Position numbers and translations under genes: made by a program. DNA of 53,157 nt from Oxalobacteraceae bacterium UBA6018 (lineage in GTDB: Bacteria; Pseudomonadota; Gammaproteobacteria; Burkholderiales; Burkholderiaceae_D). Below the pieces are notes generated by a model, which was not told the origin of the DNA, did not search any database, and worked only from the letters and a program-made list of their open reading frames with translations. Position 1 is the first letter of the stretch. The number at the start of each line of letters is the position of its first letter. Location: assembly GCA_002428015.1 (NCBI GenBank), contig DIZW01000122.1, positions 35,653 to 88,809 of the forward strand, written 5' to 3'. Of the stretch, positions 16,085 through 24,583 are shown in pieces.

Positions 16085-16744
16085 GTGACGGTGACCGGCA
16101 ATCACTTCAGCCTGTCCAGCTACTGGGCCCAGGGCGACGCCCTCGGCCATGCGGTGGCCTGGCTGCTGCTTGCCATGTCGCTGGCCAGCTGGGGCATCAT
16201 CCTGTCGAAATCCTACAGCAGCTACCGGGTGCGCCGCGCGGCCCCGGCGGTGGACGCGTTCTGGGCCGCCCCCACGCTGGACGACGGCCTGGCCCTGCTG
16301 CGCGTGGCCGACCGCGAGAGCGTGTTCGTGCCGCTGCCCGCGGCTGGGCTGGCCCAGGCCGGCTCGGCGGCCAGCGTGGCCGGCGAGATGAGCCGCGACG
16401 AGCAAGTCATCCGCGTGCTGCGCCAGGCCATCACGCGCTCCACCCACAGGGTCGAAAGCGGCTTGACCATGCTGGCCTCGATCGGCGCCACCGCGCCCTT
16501 CGTGGGCCTGCTGGGCACCGTGTGGGGCATCTACCACGCGCTGTCGACCGTGTCGGCCGAGGGCGTGGTGCAGATCGACAAGGTGGCCGGCCCCGTCGGC
16601 GAGGCCCTCATCATGACCGCCTTCGGCCTGCTGGTGGCGATCCCCGCCGTGCTGTCGTACAACGCGCTGAACCGCCTGAACCGCATGACCCTGGCCGAGC
16701 TGGACGGCTTCGCCCACGACCTGCATTCCTACTTCACCAAGTAA
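16085..16744 (+). CDS. exbB: ExbB/TolQ-family proton channel subunit
   Basis: A 219-residue MotA/TolQ/ExbB inner-membrane protein that uses the proton gradient to drive TonB- or Tol-type energy transfer. Three membrane segments are visible: about residues 18-38 (AVAWLLLAMSLASWGIILS), and the pair around TMLASIGATAPFVGLLGTVWGIYHAL and ALIMTAFGLLVAIPAVLSYN, the family signature. No ATG is available; GTG at 16085 (VTVTGNHFS) or 16091 must be used, six or twelve bases after the dapB stop. ExbD follows nine bases later. No tonB is nearby. The TonB system link is plausible since the window also encodes a TonB-dependent receptor. Confidence 0.88.
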   Translation: MTVTGNHFSLSSYWAQGDALGHAVAWLLLAMSLASWGIILSKSYSSYRVRRAAPAVDAFWAAPTLDDGLALLRVADRESVFVPLPAAGLAQAGSAASVAGEMSRDEQVIRVLRQAITRSTHRVESGLTMLASIGATAPFVGLLGTVWGIYHALSTVSAEGVVQIDKVAGPVGEALIMTAFGLLVAIPAVLSYNALNRLNRMTLAELDGFAHDLHSYFTK

Positions 16745-16753
16745 GGTAAGCAC

Positions 16754-17191
16754 ATGGCATTCGGCGGCTTCAATCCCCAGCGGCAGCAATCGATGATGAG
16801 CGACATTAACGTCACGCCGATGGTGGACGTGATGCTGGTGCTGCTGGTGATCTTCATCATCACCGCGCCCATGCTGACCAGCTCGGTCAAGCTGGAGCTA
16901 CCCAGCGCCAAGGCCGCGCCCGCCGTCGTGCAGCCGGAGACCGTCATGCTCGCCATCGACGCCCGCGGCGTGGTGTACTGGAACGACGAGGCGCTCGACA
17001 GCGCCGCCCTGGACCGGCGCCTGGCCGAGGCCGCCGCCAAGTCCACCCAGCCGGAGCTGCAATTGCGCGCCGACAAGAATACCCGTTACGAGGTCGTGGC
17101 CCAGGTGATGGCCGCGGCGCAAACCCACGGCCTGACCCGGCTCGGCTTCGTGACCGACCCCAGCAAGGAGACTTCCCATGCCAAGCGTTGA
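16754..17191 (+). CDS. exbD: ExbD/TolR-family biopolymer transport protein
   Basis: A 145-residue partner of ExbB with one N-terminal membrane helix and a periplasmic domain. Seen: SDINVTPMVDVMLVLLVIFIITAP, with the functional Asp at the start of the membrane helix (PMVDV), then the periplasmic ExbD fold (VMLAIDARGVVYWNDEALD; LQLRADKNTRYEVVAQVMAAAQ). It sits nine bases after exbB and overlaps the barstar-like gene by 14 bases. Confidence 0.92.
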   Translation: MAFGGFNPQRQQSMMSDINVTPMVDVMLVLLVIFIITAPMLTSSVKLELPSAKAAPAVVQPETVMLAIDARGVVYWNDEALDSAALDRRLAEAAAKSTQPELQLRADKNTRYEVVAQVMAAAQTHGLTRLGFVTDPSKETSHAKR

Positions 17192-17504
17192 ACTGCGCGG
17201 TGAGACCATGACCGACGAGGCCGGCTTTCACGCCGAATGCAAGCACGCCTTCGGCTTTCCCGATTTTTACGCCAACAGCATGGACGCCTGGGTCGATTGC
17301 CTGAGCTATCTGCGCGACGAGGACGCCATGACCCGCTTCCGGCTCAAGCCGAACGAGGTGCTGGAGATCGTCGTGACGAACGCGGCGCTGGTGAAGGAGG
17401 CCGCGCCCGACCTGCTCGAGGAAATCAGCTATTGCGTGGCCGGCATCAATGACCGCTACGAGGATTACGGCGAGAAGCCGGCCTTGAAGCTGGTGCTGAG
17501 ATAG
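17178..17504 (+). CDS. Barstar-family protein (RNase-inhibitor fold)
   Basis: A 108-residue protein with the barstar signature: FHAECKHAFGFPDFYANSMDAWVDCLSYL, then an acidic C-terminal half (EEISYCVAGINDRYEDYGEKPALKL). Barstar proteins bind and block barnase-type ribonucleases. The start has AAGGAGAC eight bases before ATG and lies 14 bases inside exbD, so it is translationally tied to the operon. No barnase or other toxin-like ORF is adjacent, making it an orphan immunity-type gene; it may guard against an incoming toxin or have another role. Family call is confident, function is not. Confidence 0.85.
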   Translation: MPSVELRGETMTDEAGFHAECKHAFGFPDFYANSMDAWVDCLSYLRDEDAMTRFRLKPNEVLEIVVTNAALVKEAAPDLLEEISYCVAGINDRYEDYGEKPALKLVLR

Positions 17505-17543
17505 TTGCCTTGCCGGCGGACAGCGTGCCGCCGGCGCTCTGAG

Positions 17544-17714
17544 CTAGCCGGACAAGAACACCTTGACCAGCGTCACGACCTCCAGCGCCACGCTGGTGAC
17601 GGCAATCCATCGCACCAGCTTGAGTTCGCTAAGGATTTCAGCGTAAAAGCGCCTCATTTCGGCCTGCAAGCTCTGCATGTCGGGCAGAAGCGCGTCTATC
17701 TGTCGTTCTGCCAT
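17544..17714 (-). CDS. Small single-pass membrane protein, unknown
   Basis: A 56-residue ORF on the minus strand in the gap between the barstar gene and leuS. The first half is a charged amphipathic helix (MAERQIDALLPDMQSLQAEMRRFYAEILSEL), the second a membrane helix (VRWIAVTSVALEVVTLVKVFL). Start ATG at 17714 is preferred; the frame is open to a TTG at 17822. Its composition differs from the shadow ORFs around it and no other frame here is protein-like, which makes it a plausible real gene, but I recognise no family. Confidence 0.45.
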   Translation of the reverse strand: MAERQIDALLPDMQSLQAEMRRFYAEILSELKLVRWIAVTSVALEVVTLVKVFLSG

Positions 17715-17913
17715 GTCTTTGGGTTGATGAATTTTTTCGTCAAATCGACGTTCCAGTGGTGGTGTACCCGGCGATGGCTGAGATACTGGTTTGACCACGC
17801 CCGGCGCGCATCGTTCAGCCAAACCGCCGCGTCAGCCAGAAGCGAGGACGAACCAGTATAATGTCCGGTTCTTATCCTACTTTTGGCCGCGCCACGCTTG
17901 GCCGCACAACACC

Positions 17914-20565
17914 ATGCAAGATAAATATAGTCCCGCCGACGTCGAACAAGCCGCCCAATCGCACTGGAAGGCGATTGATGCCTACAAAGCGGTGGAAAAC
18001 GACCCGCGTTTCCCGAAAGGCAAGTACTACGCTTGCTCGATGCTGCCTTACCCTTCGGGCAAGCTGCACATGGGTCACGTGCGCAACTATACGATCAACG
18101 ACGTGATGTACCGCTACCTGCGCATGAACGGCTACAACGTGCTCATGCCGATGGGCTGGGACGCCTTCGGCATGCCGGCCGAGAACGCGGCGATGGCCAA
18201 CAACGTGCCGCCGGCCCAGTGGACCTACGCCAACATCGCCCACATGAAGGAGCAGATGGAGTCGATGGGCCTGGCGATCGACTGGTCGCGCGAAATGACC
18301 GCCTGCAAGCCGGAATACTACAAGTGGAACCAGTGGATGTTCCTCAAGATGCTGGAAAAAGGCATCATCTACAAGAAGACCGGCACCGTGAACTGGGACC
18401 CGGTCGACCAGACCGTGCTGGCCAACGAGCAGGTGGTCGACGGGCGCGGCTGGCGTTCCGGCGCGCTGATCGAAAAGCGCGAGATCCCGATGTACTACGC
18501 GCGCATCACCGACTACGCCGACGAGCTGCTCGATTACGTCGACAACAAGCTGCCCGGCTGGCCCGAGCGCGTGCGCGTGATGCAGGCCAACTGGATCGGC
18601 AAGTCGGTCGGGGTGCGCTTCGCCTTCCCGCACACCATCGCCGGCGCCGACGGCAGCCTGATCAACGACGGCAAGCTGTTCGTCTTCACCACCCGCGCCG
18701 ACACCGTCATGGGCGTGACCTTCTGCGCCGTGGCGCCTGAGCACGCGCTGGCCGCGCACGCCGCCGCCACCAACCCCGCGCTGGCCGCCTTCATCGCCGA
18801 GTGCAAACTGGGCAGCGTGATCGAGGCCGACATGGCGACGATGGAGAAGAAGGGCATGCCGACGGGCCTGTTCGTCACCCATCCGCTGTCGGGCGAGCAG
18901 GTCGAGGTCTGGGTCGGCAACTACGTCCTGATCACCTACGGCGACGGCGCCGTGATGGGCGTGCCGGCCCACGACGAGCGCGATTTCGCCTTCGCCAAGA
19001 AGTACGCGCTGCCGGTCAAGCAGGTCATCGCGCTCGAAGGCAAGGCGTTCTCGCTGGACGCCTGGCAGGACTGGTACGGCGACAAGGAGCATGGCGTGTG
19101 CGTCAACTCCGGCAAGTACGATGGCCTGGACCATATCGCCGCCGTGCACGCGGTGGCCGGCGACCTGGCCGCGATGGGCCTGGGCGACAAGAAGGTCACC
19201 TTCCGCCTGCGCGACTGGGGCATCTCGCGCCAGCGCTACTGGGGCACGCCGATCCCGATGATCCACTGCGCCGACTGCGGCACCGTGCCCGTGCCCGAGA
19301 AAGACCTGCCGGTGGTGCTGCCGGAAGACTGCGTCCCTGACGGCAGCGGCAACCCGCTCAACAAGCACGAAGCCTTCCTCAAGTGCGACTGCCCGCAATG
19401 CGGCAAGCCGGCGCGGCGCGAGACCGACACCATGGACACCTTCGTCGATTCGTCCTGGTACTACATGCGCTATACCTCGCCCGGCAGCGGCGAGGCGATG
19501 GTGGACGCGCGCAACGACTACTGGATGCCGATGGACCAGTACATCGGCGGCATCGAGCACGCCGTCATGCACCTGCTGTACGCGCGCTTCTGGACCAAGG
19601 TGATGCGCGACTTCGGCCTGGTCAAGTTCGACGAGCCCTTCGTCAACCTGCTGACCCAGGGCATGGTGCTCAACGAGACCTACTTCCGCGAGGACGAGGC
19701 CGGCAAGAAGCTCTGGTTCAACCCGGCCGACGTCGACCTGACGCTGGACGACAAGGGCCGCCCGCACGGCGCCACGCTCAAGCAGGACGGCCAGCCGGTG
19801 CAGATCGGCGGCACCGAGAAGATGTCCAAGTCGAAGAACAACGGCATCGACCCGGCCGCCCAGATCGGCCAGTACGGCGCCGACACCGCGCGCCTGTTCA
19901 CCATGTTCGCCTCGCCGCCCGAGCAGACGCTCGAATGGTCCGACAGCGGCGTCGAAGGCGCCAGCCGCTTCCTGCGCCGCGTGTGGGCCTACGCGCACGG
20001 CCAGTCCGGCCGCATTGGCGCCGCGCTGGCCGCCCCGCTGGCGCCGGGCGCGCGCGACTACGCCGAGGTGCACGCCAGCTTGCGGCGCGAGCTGCACAAG
20101 ATCCTGCAGCAGGCCGATTACGACCTGAAACGCATCCAGTACAACACCGTGGTCTCGGCCTGCATGAAGATGCTCAACACGCTGGAGTCGGCCAAGCTCG
20201 ATGACGGCGCGGCCTCCGGCGCCGTCGTCACCGAGGGCTTGTCGATCTTCCTGCGCCTGCTCAACCCGGTCGCCCCCCACATCACCCACGTGCTGTGGCA
20301 GGAGCTGGGCTACGCCGCGCGCTTCGGCGACCTGCTCGACGCGGCCTGGCCCGAAGTCGATCCGGCCGCGCTGGAACAGGCCGAGATCGAGATGATGATC
20401 CAGGTGAACGGCAAGCTGCGCGGCTCGGTGAAGGTGCCGAAAGACGCCGACAAGGCGGCCATCGAGGCGGCCGCGCTGGCGTCGGAAGCGGTGCAGAAGT
20501 TCGTCGAGGGTACGCCGAAGAAGGTCATCGTCGTGCCGGGCAAGCTGATTAACATCGTGGTCTGA
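17914..20565 (+). CDS. leuS: Leucyl-tRNA synthetase
   Basis: An 883-residue class Ia aminoacyl-tRNA synthetase that charges tRNA-Leu and edits mischarged amino acids. Seen: HIGH motif PYPSGKLHMGHVRNYT near residue 40, the CP1 editing domain (TTRADTVMGVTF, TYGDGAVMGVPAHDERD), zinc-type cysteines (CADCGTVPV; CDCPQCGKPA), WYYMRYTSPG, KMSKS motif EKMSKSKNNGIDP, and the C-terminal anticodon-binding region. Start MQDKYSPADV matches the family; the frame is open 41 codons upstream without homology. Its stop is one base before lptE. Confidence 0.97.
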   Translation: MQDKYSPADVEQAAQSHWKAIDAYKAVENDPRFPKGKYYACSMLPYPSGKLHMGHVRNYTINDVMYRYLRMNGYNVLMPMGWDAFGMPAENAAMANNVPPAQWTYANIAHMKEQMESMGLAIDWSREMTACKPEYYKWNQWMFLKMLEKGIIYKKTGTVNWDPVDQTVLANEQVVDGRGWRSGALIEKREIPMYYARITDYADELLDYVDNKLPGWPERVRVMQANWIGKSVGVRFAFPHTIAGADGSLINDGKLFVFTTRADTVMGVTFCAVAPEHALAAHAAATNPALAAFIAECKLGSVIEADMATMEKKGMPTGLFVTHPLSGEQVEVWVGNYVLITYGDGAVMGVPAHDERDFAFAKKYALPVKQVIALEGKAFSLDAWQDWYGDKEHGVCVNSGKYDGLDHIAAVHAVAGDLAAMGLGDKKVTFRLRDWGISRQRYWGTPIPMIHCADCGTVPVPEKDLPVVLPEDCVPDGSGNPLNKHEAFLKCDCPQCGKPARRETDTMDTFVDSSWYYMRYTSPGSGEAMVDARNDYWMPMDQYIGGIEHAVMHLLYARFWTKVMRDFGLVKFDEPFVNLLTQGMVLNETYFREDEAGKKLWFNPADVDLTLDDKGRPHGATLKQDGQPVQIGGTEKMSKSKNNGIDPAAQIGQYGADTARLFTMFASPPEQTLEWSDSGVEGASRFLRRVWAYAHGQSGRIGAALAAPLAPGARDYAEVHASLRRELHKILQQADYDLKRIQYNTVVSACMKMLNTLESAKLDDGAASGAVVTEGLSIFLRLLNPVAPHITHVLWQELGYAARFGDLLDAAWPEVDPAALEQAEIEMMIQVNGKLRGSVKVPKDADKAAIEAAALASEAVQKFVEGTPKKVIVVPGKLINIVV

Positions 20566-20566
20566 G

Positions 20567-21082
20567 ATGCGCGCCTCCCGATCGCTCACCGCGTCCCTGG
20601 CCGCCCTCTTGATGGCGGCCAGCCTGCTGTCGGCCTGCGGCTTCAAGCTGCGCGGCTCCGACGGCCAGTACCGCATGCCTTTCCACCGCATCTACCTGGC
20701 CTTCGCCGACACCTCCTCGCTGGGCACTGAGCTGCGCCGCAACCTGCGCGCCGGCGACCAGGTGCAGGTCGTCACCGACGCGGCCACGGCCGACGCGCTG
20801 TTCGACGTGCTGTCCGAGACGCGCGGCAAAACGATCCTGTCGCTCAACAGCCAGGGCCGGGTGCGCGAGTACCTGCTCACCTACACCCTGGTGTTCCGGG
20901 TGCGCGACGCCAAGGGCAATGAGCTGCTGGGGCCGACCGAGATCAACCTGAAGCGTCCGATCACCTTCAACGAATCCCAGGTGCTGGCCAAGGAATCGGA
21001 AGAGGTGCTGCTGTACCGCGACATGCAGACCGACCTGGTGCAGCAGATCCTGCGCCGCCTGGCCGCGGTCAAGCCTAGCTAG
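20567..21082 (+). CDS. lptE: LPS-assembly lipoprotein LptE
   Basis: A 171-residue outer-membrane lipoprotein that plugs the LptD barrel and binds LPS. Lipobox LSAC followed by the family hallmark CGFKLRG (Cys about residue 24), then the LptE fold (MPFHRIYLAFADTSSLGTELRRNL; LTYTLVFRVRDAKGNELLGP). It lies directly between leuS (1 bp) and holA (2 bp), the conserved leuS-lptE-holA order. It completes the LPS translocon with lptD of the 4.6-kb operon. Confidence 0.94.
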   Translation: MRASRSLTASLAALLMAASLLSACGFKLRGSDGQYRMPFHRIYLAFADTSSLGTELRRNLRAGDQVQVVTDAATADALFDVLSETRGKTILSLNSQGRVREYLLTYTLVFRVRDAKGNELLGPTEINLKRPITFNESQVLAKESEEVLLYRDMQTDLVQQILRRLAAVKPS

Positions 21083-21084
21083 CC

Positions 21085-22101
21085 ATGCAGCTGCGCGCCG
21101 ACGCCCTCGAAGGCCACCTCGCCAAGACCCTCGCTCCGCTGTACGTGATCACCGGCGACGAGCACCTGCTGGCGCTGGAGGCGGCCGACAAGATCCGCCG
21201 CGCCGCGCGCGCGGCCGGCTACACCGAGCGCGACGTGCTCACCGTCGAGCGCAGCTTCAAGTGGGGCGAGCTGCTGGCGGCCAACCAGGCGCTGTCCCTG
21301 TTCGGCGACAAGAAGCTGATCGAACTGCGCATCCCGACCAGCAAGCCGGGCAAGGACGGCGGCGCTGCCCTGCAAAGCTACGCCAAGGACCTCAGTCCCG
21401 ACAACCTGACCCTGATCACCCTGCCCAAGCTGGACTGGCAGACCGCCAAGGCGGCGTGGGTGGGCAGCCTGCAGCAGGCCGCCGTGTACATCGAGATCGC
21501 CCCCGTGGAGCGCGCCCAGCTGCCGGCCTGGATCGGCGTGCGCCTGGCCGCCCAAGGCCAGAGCGCGGACCGCCAGGGCCTGGACTTCATCGCCGACCGG
21601 GTCGAAGGCAACCTTCTCGCCGCGCACCAGGAGATCCAGAAGCTCGGGCTGCTGCACGAGCCGGGCAAGCTCAGTTTCGAGCAGATCCACGACGCCGTGC
21701 TCAATGTGGCGCGCTACGACGTGTTCAAACTGTCCGAGGCGATGCTGGCCGGCGACTGCGCGCGCCTGGTGCGCATGCTCGAAGGCCTCAAGGGCGAGGG
21801 CGAGGCGCTGCCGCTGGTTTTATGGGCCGTCGCCGAGGAAATCCGCACGCTGTTAAAATTGAAGTCCGCGATGGCGCAGGGCCGCCCGCTCGGGATGCTG
21901 CTCAAGGAGCACCGGATCTGGGGGCCGCGCGAGCGCATGATGGAGCCGGCCCTGCGCCGCATCGCGCTGCCGACCCTGGAGGCGGCCATGCGCGAGGCCG
22001 CGCAGATCGACAAGCTGGTCAAGGGTCTGCGCGCCAAGGCCTTCTGCGGCGACCCCTGGGACGCGATGCTGCAGCTGGCCTTGAAAGTGGCGCGCGGCTA
22101 G
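21085..22101 (+). CDS. holA: DNA polymerase III delta subunit
   Basis: A 338-residue clamp-loader subunit that opens the beta sliding clamp. The N-terminal AAA+-like domain starts PLYVITGDEHLLALEAADKIR; the lid and collar domains follow (LGLLHEPGKLSFEQIHDAV; FKLSEAMLAGDCARLVRMLEGLKGEGEALPLVLWAVAEEIRTLL). No Walker A is expected in delta. Start two bases after the lptE stop. Length matches E. coli HolA (343). Confidence 0.94.
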   Translation: MQLRADALEGHLAKTLAPLYVITGDEHLLALEAADKIRRAARAAGYTERDVLTVERSFKWGELLAANQALSLFGDKKLIELRIPTSKPGKDGGAALQSYAKDLSPDNLTLITLPKLDWQTAKAAWVGSLQQAAVYIEIAPVERAQLPAWIGVRLAAQGQSADRQGLDFIADRVEGNLLAAHQEIQKLGLLHEPGKLSFEQIHDAVLNVARYDVFKLSEAMLAGDCARLVRMLEGLKGEGEALPLVLWAVAEEIRTLLKLKSAMAQGRPLGMLLKEHRIWGPRERMMEPALRRIALPTLEAAMREAAQIDKLVKGLRAKAFCGDPWDAMLQLALKVARG

Positions 22102-22138
22102 GAACACCGGCGACGACCGGCAATCAATGGATAGAAAA

Positions 22139-23404
22139 ATGAACATCACCGAATACATGACCCAGGTCGGCCAGCAGGCCAGGACCGCCTCGCGCGCGAT
22201 GGCGCGTGCCGACAGCGCCACCCGCAACCGCACCTTGCTGCTCATCGCCGAGGCGGTGCGGCGCGACGCCGCCGTGCTGCGCGCGGCCAACCAGCTCGAC
22301 CTGGACGCCGCGCGCGCCGCCGGCATGGCCGAAGCCATGCTGGACCGCCTGGCGCTGTCGGACAAGGCCATCGACACCATGGTCGAGGGCCTGCGCCAGA
22401 TCGCCGCCCTGAGCGACCCGATCGGCGAGATCTCGAACATGAAGTTTCGCCCGAGCGGCATCCAGGTCGGCCAGATGCGGGTGCCGCTGGGCGTGATCGG
22501 CATCATCTACGAAGCCCGTCCCAACGTGACGGTGGACGCGGCCGGCCTGTGCATCAAGAGCGGCAACGCCACCATCCTGCGCGGCGGCTCGGAGGCGATC
22601 AACTGCAACCGCGCGCTCGCCAGGATCGTCGCCGAGGGCCTGGCCGGCGCCGGCCTGCCGGCCAACGGCGTGCAGGTGGTCGACACCACCGACCGCGCCG
22701 CCGTCGGCGCCCTGATCACCATGCCCGAGTACGTGGACGTGATCGTGCCGCGCGGCGGCAAGGGCCTGATCGCGCGCCTGATGGAAGAAGCCACGGTCCC
22801 GATGATCAAGCACCTGGACGGCATTTGCCACGTCTACATCGACGCCAAGGCCGACCTGACCAAGGCGCTGCCGGTGGCCTTCAACGCCAAGTGCCACCGC
22901 TACGGCACCTGCAACACCATGGAGACCCTGCTGGTGGCGCGCGCCATCGCGCCGGCCGTGCTGCCGCAACTGGCCGAGCTGTACGCCGCCCAGCAGGTCG
23001 AGCTGCGCGCCGACGACGAGGCCTACGCGATCCTGGCCGGCTATCCGCACCTGGCCCACGCCAGCGAGGAGGACTGGCGCACCGAATACCTGGCGCCGGT
23101 GCTGGCGGTGAAGGTGGTGGACGGGATCGACGCCGCGATCGAGCATATCAACACCTACTCGTCGCGCCATACCGACGCGATCATCACCGAGGACTACAGC
23201 GACGCCCTCAGGTTCCTGCGCGAAGTCGATTCGGCCTCGGTGATGGTGAACGCCTCGACCCGATTCGCCGACGGCTTCGAATACGGCCTGGGCGCGGAAA
23301 TCGGCATCTCCAACGACAAGCTGCACGCGCGCGGCCCGGTCGGACTGGAAGGCCTCACCTCGCTCAAATACGTGGTGTTCGGCCACGGTGAAGTACGCGC
23401 CTAG
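22139..23404 (+). CDS. proA: Gamma-glutamyl phosphate reductase
   Basis: A 421-residue NADPH-dependent aldehyde-dehydrogenase-like enzyme, second step of proline synthesis from glutamate. Seen: MRVPLGVIGIIYEARPNVTVDA, ILRGGSEA, PRGGKGLI, and the catalytic Cys in KCHRYGTCNTMETLLV, ending with GLTSLKYVVFGHGEVRA. Start MNITEYMTQVGQQAR aligns best with relatives; an in-frame ATG four codons earlier (22127) is possible. It is 37 bases after holA and probably in the same transcript; proB is not in the window. Confidence 0.95.
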   Translation: MNITEYMTQVGQQARTASRAMARADSATRNRTLLLIAEAVRRDAAVLRAANQLDLDAARAAGMAEAMLDRLALSDKAIDTMVEGLRQIAALSDPIGEISNMKFRPSGIQVGQMRVPLGVIGIIYEARPNVTVDAAGLCIKSGNATILRGGSEAINCNRALARIVAEGLAGAGLPANGVQVVDTTDRAAVGALITMPEYVDVIVPRGGKGLIARLMEEATVPMIKHLDGICHVYIDAKADLTKALPVAFNAKCHRYGTCNTMETLLVARAIAPAVLPQLAELYAAQQVELRADDEAYAILAGYPHLAHASEEDWRTEYLAPVLAVKVVDGIDAAIEHINTYSSRHTDAIITEDYSDALRFLREVDSASVMVNASTRFADGFEYGLGAEIGISNDKLHARGPVGLEGLTSLKYVVFGHGEVRA

Positions 23405-23421
23405 GCGCCCAAGGACAGTAC

Positions 23422-23832
23422 ATGCTCTGGATTAAAGCCTTCCATATCGTCTTCATCGCCTCCTGGTTCGCGGGCCTGTTCTACCTGCCGCGCATCTTCG
23501 TCAACCTTGCGCTGGAACACGACACGGCGGCCAGCGAGCGCCTGCTCCTCATGGCGCGCAAGCTGTACCGCTTCACCACCATCCTGGCCGTGCCGGCGCT
23601 GGCGCTGGGCCTGTGGCTGTGGCTGGGCTACGGCTTTCGCGGCGGCTGGCTGCACGCCAAGCTGGCGCTGGTGTTGCTGGTGCTGGGCTACCATCACGCC
23701 TGCGGCACGCTGCTCAAGAAGTTCGAAAACGGCGCCAACCGGCGCTCGCACGCATGGTACCGCTGGTTCAACGAGGTGCCGGTGCTGCTGTTGACGGCGA
23801 TCGTGATACTGGTAGTGGTCAAACCATTCTGA
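23422..23832 (+). CDS. hemJ: HemJ-type protoporphyrinogen oxidase (CopD family)
   Basis: A 136-residue inner-membrane protein with four hydrophobic segments. The N-terminal motif AFHIVFIASWFAGLFYLPRIFV, with its conserved His and YLPR, and the later KLALVLLVLGYHHACG and WFNEVPVLLLTAIVILVVVKPF are hallmarks of HemJ, which oxidises protoporphyrinogen IX in bacteria lacking HemG/HemY. Family assignment is strong; the enzymatic role is from HemJ studies in other bacteria. It lies 17 bases after proA and 12 before the next gene. Confidence 0.88.
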   Translation: MLWIKAFHIVFIASWFAGLFYLPRIFVNLALEHDTAASERLLLMARKLYRFTTILAVPALALGLWLWLGYGFRGGWLHAKLALVLLVLGYHHACGTLLKKFENGANRRSHAWYRWFNEVPVLLLTAIVILVVVKPF

Positions 23833-23844
23833 CCGGAGGCAGGC

Positions 23845-24444
23845 ATGAGCAAGACAATCGAGTATTTTATGTCGCCGCAGTCGCCGTGGACCTATCTCGG
23901 CCACGAGCGCCTGGTGGCGCTGGCGCGCGAGAAGGGCGCCCAGATCGAGATCAAGCCCTTCGACCTGGGGCGGGTGTTCAGCGTGTCCGGCGGCCTGCCG
24001 CTGGCCAAGCGCCCGCCGCAGCGCCAGGCTTACCGGCTCACCGAGCTGGCGCGCTGGTCGGCTTACCTGAACCTGCCGCTGAACCTGCACCCCAAGTTCT
24101 TCCCGGTGGCGCCGGAAAACGCCGCCACCCTGCTGATCGCCGCGCGCACCAGCCTGGGCGCCGACGCGGCGCTGATGCTGGCCGGCGCCATCATGCGCGC
24201 CCTGTGGGCCGAGGAGAAGAACATCGCCGACGAGGACACCCTGGCGCAGATCGCCACCCTGTGCGGCCTCGATGGGCCGATGCTGGTCAAGTCGGCCGCC
24301 ACCGCAGGGGTGCAGCAGCAGTACGAGAAGAACACCGACGAGGCCATGGCCATCAACGTGTTCGGGGTGCCCTGGTACGTCGTCGACGGCGAGAGCTTCT
24401 GGGGCCAGGACAGGCTCGATTTCGTGGGCCGCGCGCTCGGCTAG
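23845..24444 (+). CDS. 2-hydroxychromene-2-carboxylate isomerase family protein
   Basis: A 199-residue thioredoxin-fold protein of the DsbA/GST-kappa class. Seen: YFMSPQSPWTYLGHERL at the N-terminus with the Ser/Trp glutathione-binding pattern, KPFDLGRVF, PPQRQAYRLTELARW, and the C-terminal NVFGVPWYVVDGESFWGQDRL. The founding enzymes isomerise hydroxychromene carboxylates in naphthalene breakdown; nothing else here belongs to that pathway, so a general glutathione-dependent isomerase is more likely. Strong Shine-Dalgarno GGAGG before ATG. Confidence 0.85.
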   Translation: MSKTIEYFMSPQSPWTYLGHERLVALAREKGAQIEIKPFDLGRVFSVSGGLPLAKRPPQRQAYRLTELARWSAYLNLPLNLHPKFFPVAPENAATLLIAARTSLGADAALMLAGAIMRALWAEEKNIADEDTLAQIATLCGLDGPMLVKSAATAGVQQQYEKNTDEAMAINVFGVPWYVVDGESFWGQDRLDFVGRALG

Positions 24445-24482
24445 CCAAAGCACCGGTCACGCGGCAGCGCGGTTTAGACAGA

Positions 24483-24515
24483 AAATCAGCAGCAGATCAG
24501 CAGTAAATCAGCAGT
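24483..24515 (+). repeat. 11-bp tandem repeat, three units
   Basis: Three units of AAATCAGCAGT-like sequence (AAATCAGCAGC, AGATCAGCAGT, AAATCAGCAGT) lie in the gap before the THUMP methyltransferase gene, followed by a degenerate CAGCA-rich tail. Confidence 0.75.
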
Positions 24516-24583
24516 AAAGCAAGCGGCAGCACAGCAAACGCATCACACGCACAGTTTTCACAACGGACAAAAGGTACACCAGA

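Noticed and set aside
17512..17535. Strong GCCGGCGG/CCGCCGGC hairpin after the barstar gene as terminator
   Set aside because: No U-tract follows on either strand, so it is not supported as a rho-independent terminator, though it may stabilise the mRNA 3' end.
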